From: CBDUXP01 sp965371225 [NCBI: uncultured bacterium]
Lineage (GTDB): Bacteria; Abyssobacteria; SURF-5; CBDUXP01
Length of the DNA stretch: 64,000 nucleotides
Direction: 5' to 3'
Assembly (NCBI GenBank): GCA_965371225.1
Contig: CBDUXP010000013.1
Coordinates: 19,247-83,246 of the forward strand
The position numbers were made by a program, and so were the translations under genes. Under the pieces are notes generated by a model. That model was not told where the DNA came from. It searched no databases and worked only from the letters and a program-made list of their open reading frames with translations. Positions 16,295 through 25,216 of this stretch are shown in pieces. Numbering within the stretch: the stretch's first letter is position 1; each line of letters starts with the position of its first letter.

Positions 16295-17842
16295 CGCCCG
16301 GGCGAACGGTTCCGGCCGCTGCCGGTCGTACCACGGCCGGTGATCCCGGCCGACGGCGTGGTGGTGCGTGATCGTCCCGCCGTTACTCAGGACCGCCTCG
16401 GCGGCCGCCTGTTTGATCTCGTCCCACTGTTCGATCTGGCTGCCCTTCTTCCCTTCGGCGAAGATGGTGAAGTACGGCGCCGGGCCGTCCGGGTACAGGT
16501 GCGTGAACCGGCAGGTCATGTCCCCCTGGCCGCATACGCCCTTGATCGCTGCCCGCCCCGCCTCCATCACTTCGTGGTAGAACGCTTCGAACGCGCTCCA
16601 GGGGATCGCGGTTTCGAACGTTTCGCACACGATGCCCATGCGAATGAGCGTGTCGCGCATGTACGGCGCCTGCAGGAACGCTTTGCGCCACGCGCCTGCC
16701 GCGCCGCCGCGCGTGGCGGCCGCATCCGTGCGCGTTTGGCCCGCGTCCTCGTCCGCCTCACCGCCCGCATCGCGGCAGCATTCCAGCGCGCGCGCCATCC
16801 ACGGGTCCAGGGGATGGTCCGCCGATTCGAACCCGAGCACCAGGATGGCGTGCTCGCCGGTGCCCGCGCCGCTGTTGGCCGCTTCCGCTGCGTCGAGCAA
16901 TCGACAGTTGGTCGGGTAGAGCCCGCTTTGGGCCAGCTGCCGCGCCGCCTCCGCTCCGCGGAGGAACCCGTCCTCGCCGGGAAACCGGACCGGGGCGGAC
17001 GCGCGATAGACGGGCCGGTCCTGCAGGCGCATCCACGCTTCGGTGATGATGCCCAGGGTGCCCTCCGAGCCGGCGAGCAGGCGATCCGGGCTCGGCCCCG
17101 CGCCCGAGCCGGGCAACCGCCGACTTTCCAAGATGCCCGTGGGAGTTACGCACCGGAGCGATTCCACGAAGTCTTCGATGTGCGTATATAAGGTGGCATA
17201 GTGGCCCCCGGAGCGGGTGGCGATCCAGCCGCCGAGGGTCGAAAATTCGAACGACTGCGGGAAGTGGCGCAGGGTCAGGCCGTGCGGCCGCAGCGCGTCT
17301 TCGAGTGCCGGGCCGAAGATGCCGGCCTGAATGCGCGCCGCCCGCGACATCTTGTCGATCTCGATCACCTGGTCCAGCTCGCGCAGGTCGATGGTGACGA
17401 CGCCGGCGTAGCTGTCGTCCACGGCGCCTGGCTCCACGCCGCCCACCACGGAGGACCCGCCGCCGTAGGGGATCGCGGCCGCGTTGGCGTCCGTGCACCA
17501 GTCCAGCAACGCCACCACGTCCCCTTCCGTGCGGGGTAGCGCAACCAGGTCCGGCGGCGCGTCGAACTCGCCCCGGGCGCCGCGCACCACGTCCCGAAAA
17601 GACTTGCCGTACGTGTGGGCGGCCCGTTCGTAGGGATCGGTGGTGCAGATGCCGGCCAGCGGCGCCGGCACGGTCAAGCGGGGGGCGCGGAGGTCGAGAT
17701 CGTCCAGGCGCGGTTCCGGGTCGGGGGTGAGGTCGGCGCCGGGGAAATGGTGTTGGACCACGTAATCGACCATGACCTGCTGCATGGCATCGTCCGTCTG
17801 GTCCGCGTACCCCCAGCCCCAGAATTTGCGCTGCCGTCCCAT
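16217..17842 (-). CDS. AGPS-like FAD-binding oxidase
   Basis: A 541-residue flavoprotein of the vanillyl-alcohol-oxidase/PCMH superfamily, closest in layout to alkyldihydroxyacetonephosphate synthase. The FAD-binding domain shows AAIPYGGGSSVVGG, LRHFPQSFEFSTLGGWIATRSGGHY and GSEGTLGIITEAWMRLQ. Near the C-terminus ITHHHAVGRDHRPWY matches the AGPS catalytic histidine stretch, and LDPAGILNPGVLL closes the family domain. AGPS makes the ether bond of ether lipids; related enzymes oxidise hydroxy acids such as lactate, so the reaction is not certain. ATG 17842 follows GGGGGAGCGGG. Its 3' end overlaps that of the sortase by 78 bases. Confidence 0.75.
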   Translation of the reverse strand: MGRQRKFWGWGYADQTDDAMQQVMVDYVVQHHFPGADLTPDPEPRLDDLDLRAPRLTVPAPLAGICTTDPYERAAHTYGKSFRDVVRGARGEFDAPPDLVALPRTEGDVVALLDWCTDANAAAIPYGGGSSVVGGVEPGAVDDSYAGVVTIDLRELDQVIEIDKMSRAARIQAGIFGPALEDALRPHGLTLRHFPQSFEFSTLGGWIATRSGGHYATLYTHIEDFVESLRCVTPTGILESRRLPGSGAGPSPDRLLAGSEGTLGIITEAWMRLQDRPVYRASAPVRFPGEDGFLRGAEAARQLAQSGLYPTNCRLLDAAEAANSGAGTGEHAILVLGFESADHPLDPWMARALECCRDAGGEADEDAGQTRTDAAATRGGAAGAWRKAFLQAPYMRDTLIRMGIVCETFETAIPWSAFEAFYHEVMEAGRAAIKGVCGQGDMTCRFTHLYPDGPAPYFTIFAEGKKGSQIEQWDEIKQAAAEAVLSNGGTITHHHAVGRDHRPWYDRQRPEPFARALRAAKAELDPAGILNPGVLLDPRTS

Positions 17843-17878
17843 GTGATCCCGCTCCCCCAGGTGCCGGGCACCCCACCA

Positions 17879-17896
17879 GCGTGCACTCTAGCACGC
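17879..17896. repeat. inverted repeat in a divergent intergenic region
   Basis: GCGTGC, six-base loop ACTCTA, GCACGC. It lies 37 bases upstream of the AGPS-like ATG and about 100 bases upstream of the PHP-like gene. It may be an operator for one or both. Confidence 0.35.
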
Positions 17897-17998
17897 GCCG
17901 GCTTGCCGGGCCGCGGCCGCGCGATGTCGCCGGGTCGGTGGTTGCGGTACAGTTGAAGGGCGTACGCGCAGGCCCGCCGCCGCCAGTACCACGCCGTT

Positions 17999-18862
17999 AT
18001 GCGCACCAGCACTGCTCCCGACACGTCGGGCCGGGCCGTCGGCACCAGCCGCATCCTCGCGGATGCCCACGTGCATATCTACAGCTGCTTCGCCCTGGCC
18101 CGGTTCTTCGACGCCGCGTGGACCAATTTTTCCCGCGAGGCGGCCGGCGGGCCGTTTACCGGTGTGCTGCTGCTGGCGGAGACCGCGGAGGATGACTGGT
18201 TCGCCGCGTTGGGGGTTCGAGCCGATGCGGGCGAGTCCGTCGATGGGCAGGCCGCGACTCCCTGGCGCCCGCAGCGCACGGGGGAAGCGGAATCCTTGCG
18301 CATCGCGGGGCCGGAGTCGGAGAGCTTGTTGCTGATCGCGGGACGCCAACTCGTCACGCGCGAGCGGCTCGAGGTGTTGGCGCTGGGGACGGCGGCGCGG
18401 TTCGACGATGGGCTGCCCCTGTCGCAGGCGGTGGACCAAGTGCGCGCGGCGGGCGCCGTGCCGGTGCTGCCCTGGGGCTTCGGGAAGTGGTGGGGCCGGC
18501 GGGGCGCGGTGCTCCGGGCGTACCTGGAGACGGTGGCCGCCGGGGCGCTTTTCGTGGGGGACAACGGCAGCCGCCCGCAGTTTGCGCCCACCCCCGCCCC
18601 CTTCCGGCAGGCGGCCGCGCGTGGGGTCCGCATGTTGCCGGGGACGGATCCCCTGCCGCTGGCGGCGGAATGCACCCGGGTGGGGAGCTATGGCTTTTAC
18701 GTGCGGGCGTCCCTGGACCCTGAACATCCCGCGCGCTCCGTGCGGGCGGCGCTGCAGGCTTCGGGCGTGGCCCCCGTGGCGTACGGTGCGCGCAAGACGC
18801 CGCCCCTGTTTGTCTGGCGGCAGGCGGCCCTACAGTTCCGGCAGGCGGGCAGGGCGACGTGA
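17999..18862 (+). CDS. PHP-like protein of unknown function
   Basis: 287 residues. The start of the fold, ILADAHVHIYSCF, has the D-x-H-x-H metal-binding pattern of PHP-type phosphoesterases and amidohydrolases. Later AGAVPVLPWGFGKWW, GDNGSRPQ and GVRMLPGTDPLPL resemble the barrel strands of that superfamily, although few further metal-binding histidines are obvious. A role in polysaccharide metabolism is suggested only by context: its TGA overlaps the possible GTG start of the GT4 gene downstream, so the two are co-transcribed. I cannot name a substrate. Confidence 0.55.
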   Translation: MRTSTAPDTSGRAVGTSRILADAHVHIYSCFALARFFDAAWTNFSREAAGGPFTGVLLLAETAEDDWFAALGVRADAGESVDGQAATPWRPQRTGEAESLRIAGPESESLLLIAGRQLVTRERLEVLALGTAARFDDGLPLSQAVDQVRAAGAVPVLPWGFGKWWGRRGAVLRAYLETVAAGALFVGDNGSRPQFAPTPAPFRQAAARGVRMLPGTDPLPLAAECTRVGSYGFYVRASLDPEHPARSVRAALQASGVAPVAYGARKTPPLFVWRQAALQFRQAGRAT

Positions 18863-18870
18863 GGCCGGGT

Positions 18871-20061
18871 ATGCGCGCGCTGATGGTGGAACCGCAGCCG
18901 TTCTTCTCCCCGCGCGGGTCCCCGCTGCAGGTGTATTACCGCGTGCAGGTCTTGGCGGAGCTGGGCGTGAAAGTGGACCTGCTCACGTACGGGGAGGGGC
19001 AGGACGTGGACCTCCCGGGCGTGCGGATGATCCGCATCCCCCGCTTCGCGAGTCTCGGCCACGTGAAGACGGGCCCGTCCCTGCTCAAGGCGTTTCTGGA
19101 CGTGTTTCTGGCGCTCTGGACGATCGGGCTGCTGTTGCGCCACCGGTACGATTTCGTACACGCGCACGAAGAGGCGGTGTTCTTCTGCCGCTTCTTGAAG
19201 CCGCTGTTCCGCTTCAAGCTCGTGTACGAGATGCACTCGCAGCTGCCGGAGCAATTGCGCAATTTCGATTTCACCACGTCCCGCGCATTGATCTGGGCGT
19301 TCGAGCGGCTGGAAGCGACCGCGCTGCACGCTGCCGATGCCGTGATCACCATCTGCCCGGCGCTGGCCGATTACGCGACGGGGGTGCTCGCGCAGCCGGA
19401 CAAGCACGTGCTGATCGAGAACTCGCTGTTCGAACCGGTCAAGCTGGCCGGGACGGCGGGGGACGGCGCCTCGCCCCCGGCCGGGGCCAATGGGGATGCG
19501 GGCGTCGACTTGCCCGCCGGCCGCCCGCTCATCGTGTATGCGGGAACCCTGGAGGCGTACCAGGGCATCGAGTTGCTGTTGCGCGCGTTCCGGCTCTTGC
19601 GCGCGGACGAGCCGGCGGCGTTCCTGCTGGTGGCGGGCGGCACGGCGGATCACGTGGAGCACTACCGCGCCCTGGCGGCGGACCTGAAATTGCGCGACGA
19701 CTGCGTGTTCACCGGCCGCGTGCCGCCGGCCGTGGCGAAGGCGTTCTGTGCGCGCGCCGACGTGCAGGTGTCGGCCCGCATCGAGGGCATGAACACGCCG
19801 CTCAAGGTCTACGAGCAGTTGGCCAGCGGGGTGCCGCTCGTGGCGACGGATATCTACGCGCACACCCAAGTGCTGGACGACGCCGTGGCTTTTCTCGTCC
19901 AGCCCACGCCCGAGGCTTTCAGCGCGGGCTTGGCCGCCGCGCTGGGAGACGCGCCTGCCGCGGCGCGCAAGGTGGACGCCGCCAAGCGCCTCTACGACCA
20001 AAAGTATGCACGGCACGCGTACGTGGCCAAGATGGAGGAGTTCCTCGGGAAGCTCGCGTGA
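18871..20061 (+). CDS. GT4 family glycosyltransferase
   Basis: 396 residues with the two Rossmann-like lobes of GT-B enzymes. The N-terminal lobe begins ALMVEPQPFFSPRGSPLQV, the acceptor-side pattern of GT4 enzymes. The C-terminal lobe has PLIVYAGTLEAYQGIELLLRA, FTGRVPPAVAKAFCARADV and IEGMNTPLKVYEQLASGVPLVAT, the nucleotide-sugar site. It probably transfers a sugar to a lipid-linked glycan at the cytoplasmic face. The GTG at 18859 overlaps the preceding stop (GTGA) and is an alternative start; ATG 18871 is used because the conserved strand begins there. Confidence 0.8.
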   Translation: MRALMVEPQPFFSPRGSPLQVYYRVQVLAELGVKVDLLTYGEGQDVDLPGVRMIRIPRFASLGHVKTGPSLLKAFLDVFLALWTIGLLLRHRYDFVHAHEEAVFFCRFLKPLFRFKLVYEMHSQLPEQLRNFDFTTSRALIWAFERLEATALHAADAVITICPALADYATGVLAQPDKHVLIENSLFEPVKLAGTAGDGASPPAGANGDAGVDLPAGRPLIVYAGTLEAYQGIELLLRAFRLLRADEPAAFLLVAGGTADHVEHYRALAADLKLRDDCVFTGRVPPAVAKAFCARADVQVSARIEGMNTPLKVYEQLASGVPLVATDIYAHTQVLDDAVAFLVQPTPEAFSAGLAAALGDAPAAARKVDAAKRLYDQKYARHAYVAKMEEFLGKLA

Positions 20062-20334
20062 ACGCTGCCGGCGGCTGCCCTGCCGCCATCTTCGGTAGGG
20101 GCGGGCCGCTTCAGTGAGTCCCGGCCGGGGCCGATAGGTAATCGGGGTCGGTGCCGGAGGGGGGATAGTTTCAACGCAGTCGTAGAGGGAGTCCGTGTCC
20201 GGCGCAAGCCGCGGGGCCGGCGTTCCGGGAGAGCCGCAGGGGGGGCATCGTGCTCATAAGCTGTTGTAGGTCTGGTACTTCCGGTCGTAGGCTCTTTCGG
20301 GAACGTTGCCGGTGACGTCCCGGAAAACAGAACA

Positions 20335-20347
20335 TTTAGTGACTAAA
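20335..20347. repeat. perfect palindrome next to a sigma-54 candidate
   Basis: TTTAGT-G-ACTAAA, eight bases upstream of the candidate -24 box. It is an AT-rich symmetric site in a GC-rich background, so a plausible protein-binding operator. Confidence 0.4.
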
Positions 20348-20355
20348 CAGCGTCA

Positions 20356-20371
20356 TGGATAAATCGTTGCA
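20356..20371 (+). promoter_or_regulatory. weak sigma-54 promoter candidate for the epimerase operon
   Basis: TGGATAAATCGTTGCA: TGG at the -24 position and TTGCA at -12, with the correct 12-base GG-to-GC step, but the CAC of the -24 box is missing. It would give a leader of about 240 bases. It is weaker than the two elements at 39002 and 55213. Confidence 0.35.
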
Positions 20372-20625
20372 AGACAGGAACTTGGCTCGTACGGGTGGTA
20401 GACTTGGGCACGCTGGAAGCGAGTCCGCGACCCGCCGCCCGGACCTGATCCCGCAGATCTGTCGTCGCGCGTCCCCCGTGCACAGCCCGGGCTGGTGCGC
20501 TGGAGGCCGGGGTGTCGGCGCGGATCGGCCGTTTGGGGCTTGGTCCGGCGGCTCCGGCTGCCGGGGGGTGGGGGCTCCCAGGCAATGGTAGGGTTCAGAA
20601 GGATTGCAGGATGGAGGAGGATGGT

Positions 20626-21612
20626 ATGACCCCCACGGTGTTGGTGACGGGGGCCAACGGCTACACCGGCAAGTACATGTGCGAGTATTTGGCCCAGCAG
20701 GGCGTTGCCACGCGGGGCATGTACTGGCCGCCGGACGGGGAGCCGGATTACGCGCACGAGAACCTGGAGCTGGTGCCCGGGGACCTGCGCGATCGGGAAA
20801 CCCTGAAGCCGGCGCTGGACGGTATAGAGGTGGTCTACAACATCGCGGCGCTCTACCGCACCATGACCGTCTCGGAGCAGATGTACTTCGATGTGAACGC
20901 CGCCGGGGTGGGAAACTTGGTGGAACTCGCCGCCGAAGCCGGCGTGCGCCGGTTCGTCCAGTGTTCGACCATGGGGGTGCACGGTACGGTGGCCGACCCT
21001 CCCGGGACGGAAGAGGCGCCCATCCAGCCGGACGATTACTACCAGCTCACGAAACTGAAGGGCGAAGAGATCGCCCGCGAACTGGGCCAGCAGTTGAACT
21101 TGCCCATGGCCATCGTGCGCCCGGCGGCCATCTACGGGCCGCGGGAGACGCGGTTCCGCAAGCTGGCGCAGCTGATCAGCCGCGGCCGGTTCGTCATGTT
21201 CGGCGATGGGGAGGTGCTGTACCACTTCGTCCACGTGCGGGACCTGTGCGACGGATTCATCCTCTGCGCTGAGCTGGACCAGGCCGTGGGCGAAACCTAC
21301 CTCATTGCCGACGACCACGCCGTGACGCTGAATACCGTGGTGCGGGTGCTAGCCGAGGCCACCGGCAAGAAGCCGCCGCGTCTGCACGTGCCCTTCGCCG
21401 TACTGCAAACCGCGAGCATCGCCTGCGAGTTTGCGTGTAAGCCTTTTGGGATTTCGCCGCCGCTGCACCGCCGCAGGGCCGCGTGGTTCCGCTCTACCCG
21501 GTCGTTCGATATCGGGAAGGCGCGGCGCGAGTTGGGGTACGAACCGAAAGTGAAGACGGAGCAAGGGCTCACGGAGATGGTGCAGTCATTCGCGGAGGCC
21601 GGCTGGTTATAA
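20626..21612 (+). CDS. NAD-dependent epimerase/dehydratase (extended SDR)
   Basis: 328 residues. The nucleotide-binding motif VLVTGANGYTGKYM is at the N-terminus and the catalytic Y-x-x-x-K is in DDYYQLTKLKGEE. VRPAAIYGPRETRF follows, the usual extended-SDR substrate region. It acts on a nucleotide sugar or a related compound; the product cannot be told. ATG 20626 is chosen because GGAGGAGG lies directly upstream and the Rossmann strand starts there. Longer in-frame starts at 20512 and 20611 add no recognisable sequence. It heads a plus-strand run that continues to the glycerol-3-phosphate oxidase gene. Confidence 0.82.
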   Translation: MTPTVLVTGANGYTGKYMCEYLAQQGVATRGMYWPPDGEPDYAHENLELVPGDLRDRETLKPALDGIEVVYNIAALYRTMTVSEQMYFDVNAAGVGNLVELAAEAGVRRFVQCSTMGVHGTVADPPGTEEAPIQPDDYYQLTKLKGEEIARELGQQLNLPMAIVRPAAIYGPRETRFRKLAQLISRGRFVMFGDGEVLYHFVHVRDLCDGFILCAELDQAVGETYLIADDHAVTLNTVVRVLAEATGKKPPRLHVPFAVLQTASIACEFACKPFGISPPLHRRRAAWFRSTRSFDIGKARRELGYEPKVKTEQGLTEMVQSFAEAGWL

Positions 21613-21655
21613 CGCCGCAGCCGGGCCGGGGGGCCCGGGGTGGAGGGACAGACGT

Positions 21656-22339
21656 ATGAGCCACAGCCCGGTTGCCGAGCACGAACTCGTGACGCGCGAA
21701 CGGTTCGACGCGTGGTCGGATTCCTACATGTTCGACCACGTGCGCCCGTGGCTCGCGTACAACCAGCGGCAGGTGCTCGGGCGGATCGACTGGGCGCGGA
21801 CGCGGCGGGTGCTGGACATCGCGTGCGGCAGCGGGTACGCGGTCTACGAAGCCGGCGCGCGTTTGCGCGCGACCCCCGGCGGCATGGCGTGCGGCTGCGA
21901 CATTTCCGTCGCCATGCTCGGCCGGCGCACCCCGGCGGGGGACGGAGCACCGTCCCGCACCTATTTCCAGGCAGCGAGCGCGCAGGCCCTGCCCTACGCG
22001 ACCGGCACGTTCGATGCCGTGCTTTGCACCACTGCGTTCCACCACTTTCCCGACCCGGCGGCCGCGCTCACCGAAATCCGGCGGATCCTGCGGCCCGGGG
22101 GGCAGCTCCTCATCGGCGACATCTGCCGCAACCTGTCCCTGGGCACCTGGGTGTGGGACCGGTTGCACCGGTGGTTCGAGCGGGCCCACGTGCAGTACTA
22201 CCGCACGGATGAACTGTTCGCGCTGTTCGCGGGAGCGGGATTCGAGGACGTGGCCCTGACGGAACTGGCGCCGTCGTACAGCGAAACCAAGAAGCTAGTG
22301 CGCAAGTTCGCGCTCTTCCGCGCGGTCGCGCCGGTGTAA
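21656..22339 (+). CDS. class I SAM-dependent methyltransferase
   Basis: 227 residues. Motif I VLDIACGSGYAVYEAG binds S-adenosylmethionine. TFDAVLCTTAFHHFPDP and EIRRILRPGGQLLIGDI are motifs II and III of Methyltransf_11-type enzymes. The target may be a sugar, lipid or small metabolite. It is preceded by TGGAGGGAC and lies 43 bases after the epimerase. Context suggests decoration of a glycan or glycolipid. Confidence 0.8.
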   Translation: MSHSPVAEHELVTRERFDAWSDSYMFDHVRPWLAYNQRQVLGRIDWARTRRVLDIACGSGYAVYEAGARLRATPGGMACGCDISVAMLGRRTPAGDGAPSRTYFQAASAQALPYATGTFDAVLCTTAFHHFPDPAAALTEIRRILRPGGQLLIGDICRNLSLGTWVWDRLHRWFERAHVQYYRTDELFALFAGAGFEDVALTELAPSYSETKKLVRKFALFRAVAPV

Positions 22340-22356
22340 GGGGGCGCCTGCGTCGC

Positions 22357-24138
22357 ATGCTCGTCCTGGGACTCACAGACGGTATCACCTGCGGCGCCGC
22401 GGTCATCGCGGACGGCGTGGTGCTCGCGGCGGTCAATGAGGAGCGCCTGACGCGGTTGAAGATGGCGTATGGCTTCCCGCGGCAAGCGATCGCCGAGGTG
22501 CTGCAGCTCGCCGGCGTGGAGCCGGCTGATATCGATCGCGTGGCGGCCGCGACGATCAACAACCACTTCTTCGACGGCGTACGCCCCTTTGACGGGTGGA
22601 TGGCCCAGGACAAGGGCTTCATCCGGAACGCGGTGTTCAATTCTGCCGGGCGCTTCAGTTTTCTCATCGATAGCGTGCCGGGACTCGAGGCGCTGTATTA
22701 CACCGCCCGCAAGCCGGTATTCGCTGCGCGGCGCCGCGCCATTCGCCGCATCATGGCGCAGGAGTTCGGGATCGCGGCACCGGTGCGGTTCGTGAACCAC
22801 CACCTGGCGCACGCCACGAGCGCGTACTTCACCAGCGGCTTCGCGGACGCGACGGTGGTAAGCATGGACGGCGGCGGCGACGGCGCTTCCTCCCACATCT
22901 ACGAGGTGCGGGACGGCCGGTTCCGCCGGATCGGGTACACGAGCGCCTTCAATTCCCTGGCGAATTACTACGCGTATATGACGCACATCTGCGGGTTCAA
23001 AGCGCAGAAGCATGAGGGCAAGATCACCGGTCTCGCCGCATACGGCGAGCCGCGGTACGTGGACCTGCTGGATACGTTCATCACGTTTCGGGACGGCGCG
23101 CTGCGGAACGTGGGGGGCGTGGTCTTCTCCGCGGCTGTGGAGGCGCTGCGCCGGCGCCTGCCCGCCGACTGGGCGAGGGAGGACGTGGCGGCCAGCATCC
23201 AACTGCATGCGGAGCGCTTGGCCGGGCAATACGTGCTGCACCACCTGGGGCTCGACGCGCGCGCAAACGTCGCCTTGGCCGGCGGCCTCTTCGCTAACGT
23301 GCGCATCAACCAATGCATCGCGGAGTGCGACGGCGTGGACCGGCTGTTCGTGCACCCCGGCATGACGGATGGCGGCCTCGCCGTCGGTGCCGCGCTGACC
23401 GCGTGCATGCGCGGCGGTGAAGACAGCCACATGCCGCGCGACCCGGGCGTGATCCCGGACGTGTATTACGGACGGGGGTACAGCACGGCGGAGATCGAGC
23501 GGGCGCTCACGAGCGACGGGCTCGCCTTCTCGCGGCCGGCGTGCATCGAGACGGAGATCGCGCGGCTGCTGGCGGAGGGCTACGTGGTCGCGCGGTTCGA
23601 CGGGCGGATGGAATACGGACCGCGGGCGCTCGGCAACCGCTCCATCCTGTATCAGCCGGCCGATCCCAGCGTGAACGATTGGTTGAACGACCGCCTCCAG
23701 CGGACGGAGTTCATGCCGTTCGCCCCGTCAACGGTGATGGAATGTGCCGAGGAGTTTTACGAGAACGTGGAGGTGGCGCGTGAGGCCGCGCGGTTCATGA
23801 CGGTGACGTACGGGTGTACCGCGCGCATGAAGGATACGTGTCCCGGGGTGGTGCACGTGGACGGGACCGCCCGGCCCCAGCTCGTCCGCCGCGAGGACAA
23901 TCCGAGCTACCACCGGATCATCGACGCGTTCGGCAAGCTCACGGGGGTGCCGACGATCATCAACACGAGTTTCAACATGCACGAAGAGCCGATCGTATGT
24001 TCGCCGCAGGACGCGATTCGCGCGTTCCGGCTGGGCCACTTGGACTACCTCGCGATTGGAAATTGCCTCGTGCCGTCTCCGACCCCCGTCACCCGTCCCC
24101 TCCGGCCCATGCCGGTGGACCGGGCGGCGATGACCTAG
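22357..24138 (+). CDS. carbamoyltransferase (NodU/CmcH family)
   Basis: 593 residues, the full family length. The N-terminal Kae1/actin-like ATPase half shows LGLTDGITCGAAVI, AAVNEERLTRLK, HHLAHATSAY, SMDGGGDGASSHIYEV and KITGLAAYGEP. The C-terminal half has RMEYGPRALGNRSIL and NTSFNMHEEPIVCSP, the carbamoyl-adenylate and acceptor regions. Members transfer a carbamoyl group from carbamoyl phosphate to a hydroxyl on a sugar or antibiotic. In this locus the acceptor is most likely a polysaccharide residue. It lies between two methyltransferase genes in the same run. Confidence 0.9.
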   Translation: MLVLGLTDGITCGAAVIADGVVLAAVNEERLTRLKMAYGFPRQAIAEVLQLAGVEPADIDRVAAATINNHFFDGVRPFDGWMAQDKGFIRNAVFNSAGRFSFLIDSVPGLEALYYTARKPVFAARRRAIRRIMAQEFGIAAPVRFVNHHLAHATSAYFTSGFADATVVSMDGGGDGASSHIYEVRDGRFRRIGYTSAFNSLANYYAYMTHICGFKAQKHEGKITGLAAYGEPRYVDLLDTFITFRDGALRNVGGVVFSAAVEALRRRLPADWAREDVAASIQLHAERLAGQYVLHHLGLDARANVALAGGLFANVRINQCIAECDGVDRLFVHPGMTDGGLAVGAALTACMRGGEDSHMPRDPGVIPDVYYGRGYSTAEIERALTSDGLAFSRPACIETEIARLLAEGYVVARFDGRMEYGPRALGNRSILYQPADPSVNDWLNDRLQRTEFMPFAPSTVMECAEEFYENVEVAREAARFMTVTYGCTARMKDTCPGVVHVDGTARPQLVRREDNPSYHRIIDAFGKLTGVPTIINTSFNMHEEPIVCSPQDAIRAFRLGHLDYLAIGNCLVPSPTPVTRPLRPMPVDRAAMT

Positions 24139-24150
24139 AAGGACCCGCGC

Positions 24151-25176
24151 ATGACGCAGATTCACACACCACAGCCGACCGGCCAGGACACGACGATCCA
24201 GGAGCAGGTCGTCGCCATGTACGAGCGCCATCCCTTCCCGGCGTACACGGACAAGTTCCGCAAAGCGTCCGAGGAGATGGTGCTGAAGATGCGGCTCCTG
24301 GGCTTGGCCGAGGCGGCGTACACGAACAAGCGGATTCTCGACTGCGGGTGCGGCACGGGGGAGTTCACCTGCTGGTACGCGGCGCGCGGGAACGACGTGA
24401 CGGCGGTGGACTTGTCCGGCCCCTCCATCGCGCACGCGAAGAAGTACGCGGCCAGTTACGAGCTGGAGGACCGCATCACGTTTCGGCAGCACTCCGTGCT
24501 CGAGTTGGACTTCCCGGACGACTCGTTCGATATCGTCTATTCCTACGGCGTCCTGCACCACACGCCGGATCCCTACAAAGGCTTCCAGAATATGGTGCGC
24601 GTGTGCAAACCGGGCGGTATCGTCATCGTAAGCGTCTACAGCCTGTACAGCCGGTTCATCCATCGGGAGAAGCAGCGGCTGATCGGTTGGCTGGCGGGGG
24701 ACGACATCGAGGCGCGGTACCGGTGGGGCAAGCGGCTCTTCCCGCTGACGGCGCGTAAACTCAAGCTGCGCGCGCACGACGACAGCGACGCAGTGTTGTA
24801 CGACCAGTTCAGCCAGCCGCACGAATCCCTGCACACGGCCGGGGAGATTCTCGGTTGGTATCGGGAGCATGGCCTGGAGTACCTGGGGGCGTTTGGGCCG
24901 CTGCGGATTCGCGATTACATCTACGCGGCGAGTTTGCCGGAGTACCAGGTGTTCGAGCGCACCTTCGACGGTTACGTGCTGTCGCGCTTGGCCAGCGGCT
25001 GTCTCAAGGGCCTGGCGTCGGTGATGGGCTACCGGCCGGAGGAGGCGCACCCGTTCCCGTATCCCTCAGGCGTGTCGCAGGTGATGAGTCAGCTCGGTTG
25101 GGCCGCCTTGGGCTTGCGTTTCAGTTGCTTCAGCATCGCCGGCCGGAAGCCGCCGTCCGAGGCGCCCGCCGGATGA
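24151..25176 (+). CDS. class I SAM-dependent methyltransferase
   Basis: 341 residues. The N-terminal VVAMYERHPFPAYTDKFRKA is a known pre-domain of one methyltransferase subfamily. Motif I is ILDCGCGTGEFTCWYA, followed by DVTAVDLSGPSIAHAKKYA and SFDIVYSYGVLHHTPDP. The C-terminal 120 residues are an extension of unknown role. Substrate unknown. It starts 12 bases after the carbamoyltransferase and is probably co-transcribed. Confidence 0.82.
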   Translation: MTQIHTPQPTGQDTTIQEQVVAMYERHPFPAYTDKFRKASEEMVLKMRLLGLAEAAYTNKRILDCGCGTGEFTCWYAARGNDVTAVDLSGPSIAHAKKYAASYELEDRITFRQHSVLELDFPDDSFDIVYSYGVLHHTPDPYKGFQNMVRVCKPGGIVIVSVYSLYSRFIHREKQRLIGWLAGDDIEARYRWGKRLFPLTARKLKLRAHDDSDAVLYDQFSQPHESLHTAGEILGWYREHGLEYLGAFGPLRIRDYIYAASLPEYQVFERTFDGYVLSRLASGCLKGLASVMGYRPEEAHPFPYPSGVSQVMSQLGWAALGLRFSCFSIAGRKPPSEAPAG

Positions 25177-25216
25177 CCCCAGGCTCCCGGCGCCCCGCGG
25201 ATCTGTCGGCCACGTC

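Larger units (their letters stand above)
20062..20625 (+). other. 564-base gene-free leader region of the epimerase operon
   Basis: No open reading frame here looks like protein. The region holds a perfect palindrome (20335-20347), a possible sigma-54 element (20356-20371), a second weaker one (GGGCACG near 20406 with GC at 20419), and a GC-rich hairpin with an 8-base stem (20545-20564). The epimerase Shine-Dalgarno GGAGGAGG lies at 20613-20620. I see no known riboswitch fold. Confidence 0.5.

Noticed and set aside
20062-20625. Riboswitch (c-di-GMP type) or JUMPstart/ops element in the long leader
   Set aside because: I could not find the conserved core of either. The GC-rich hairpins present are not specific.
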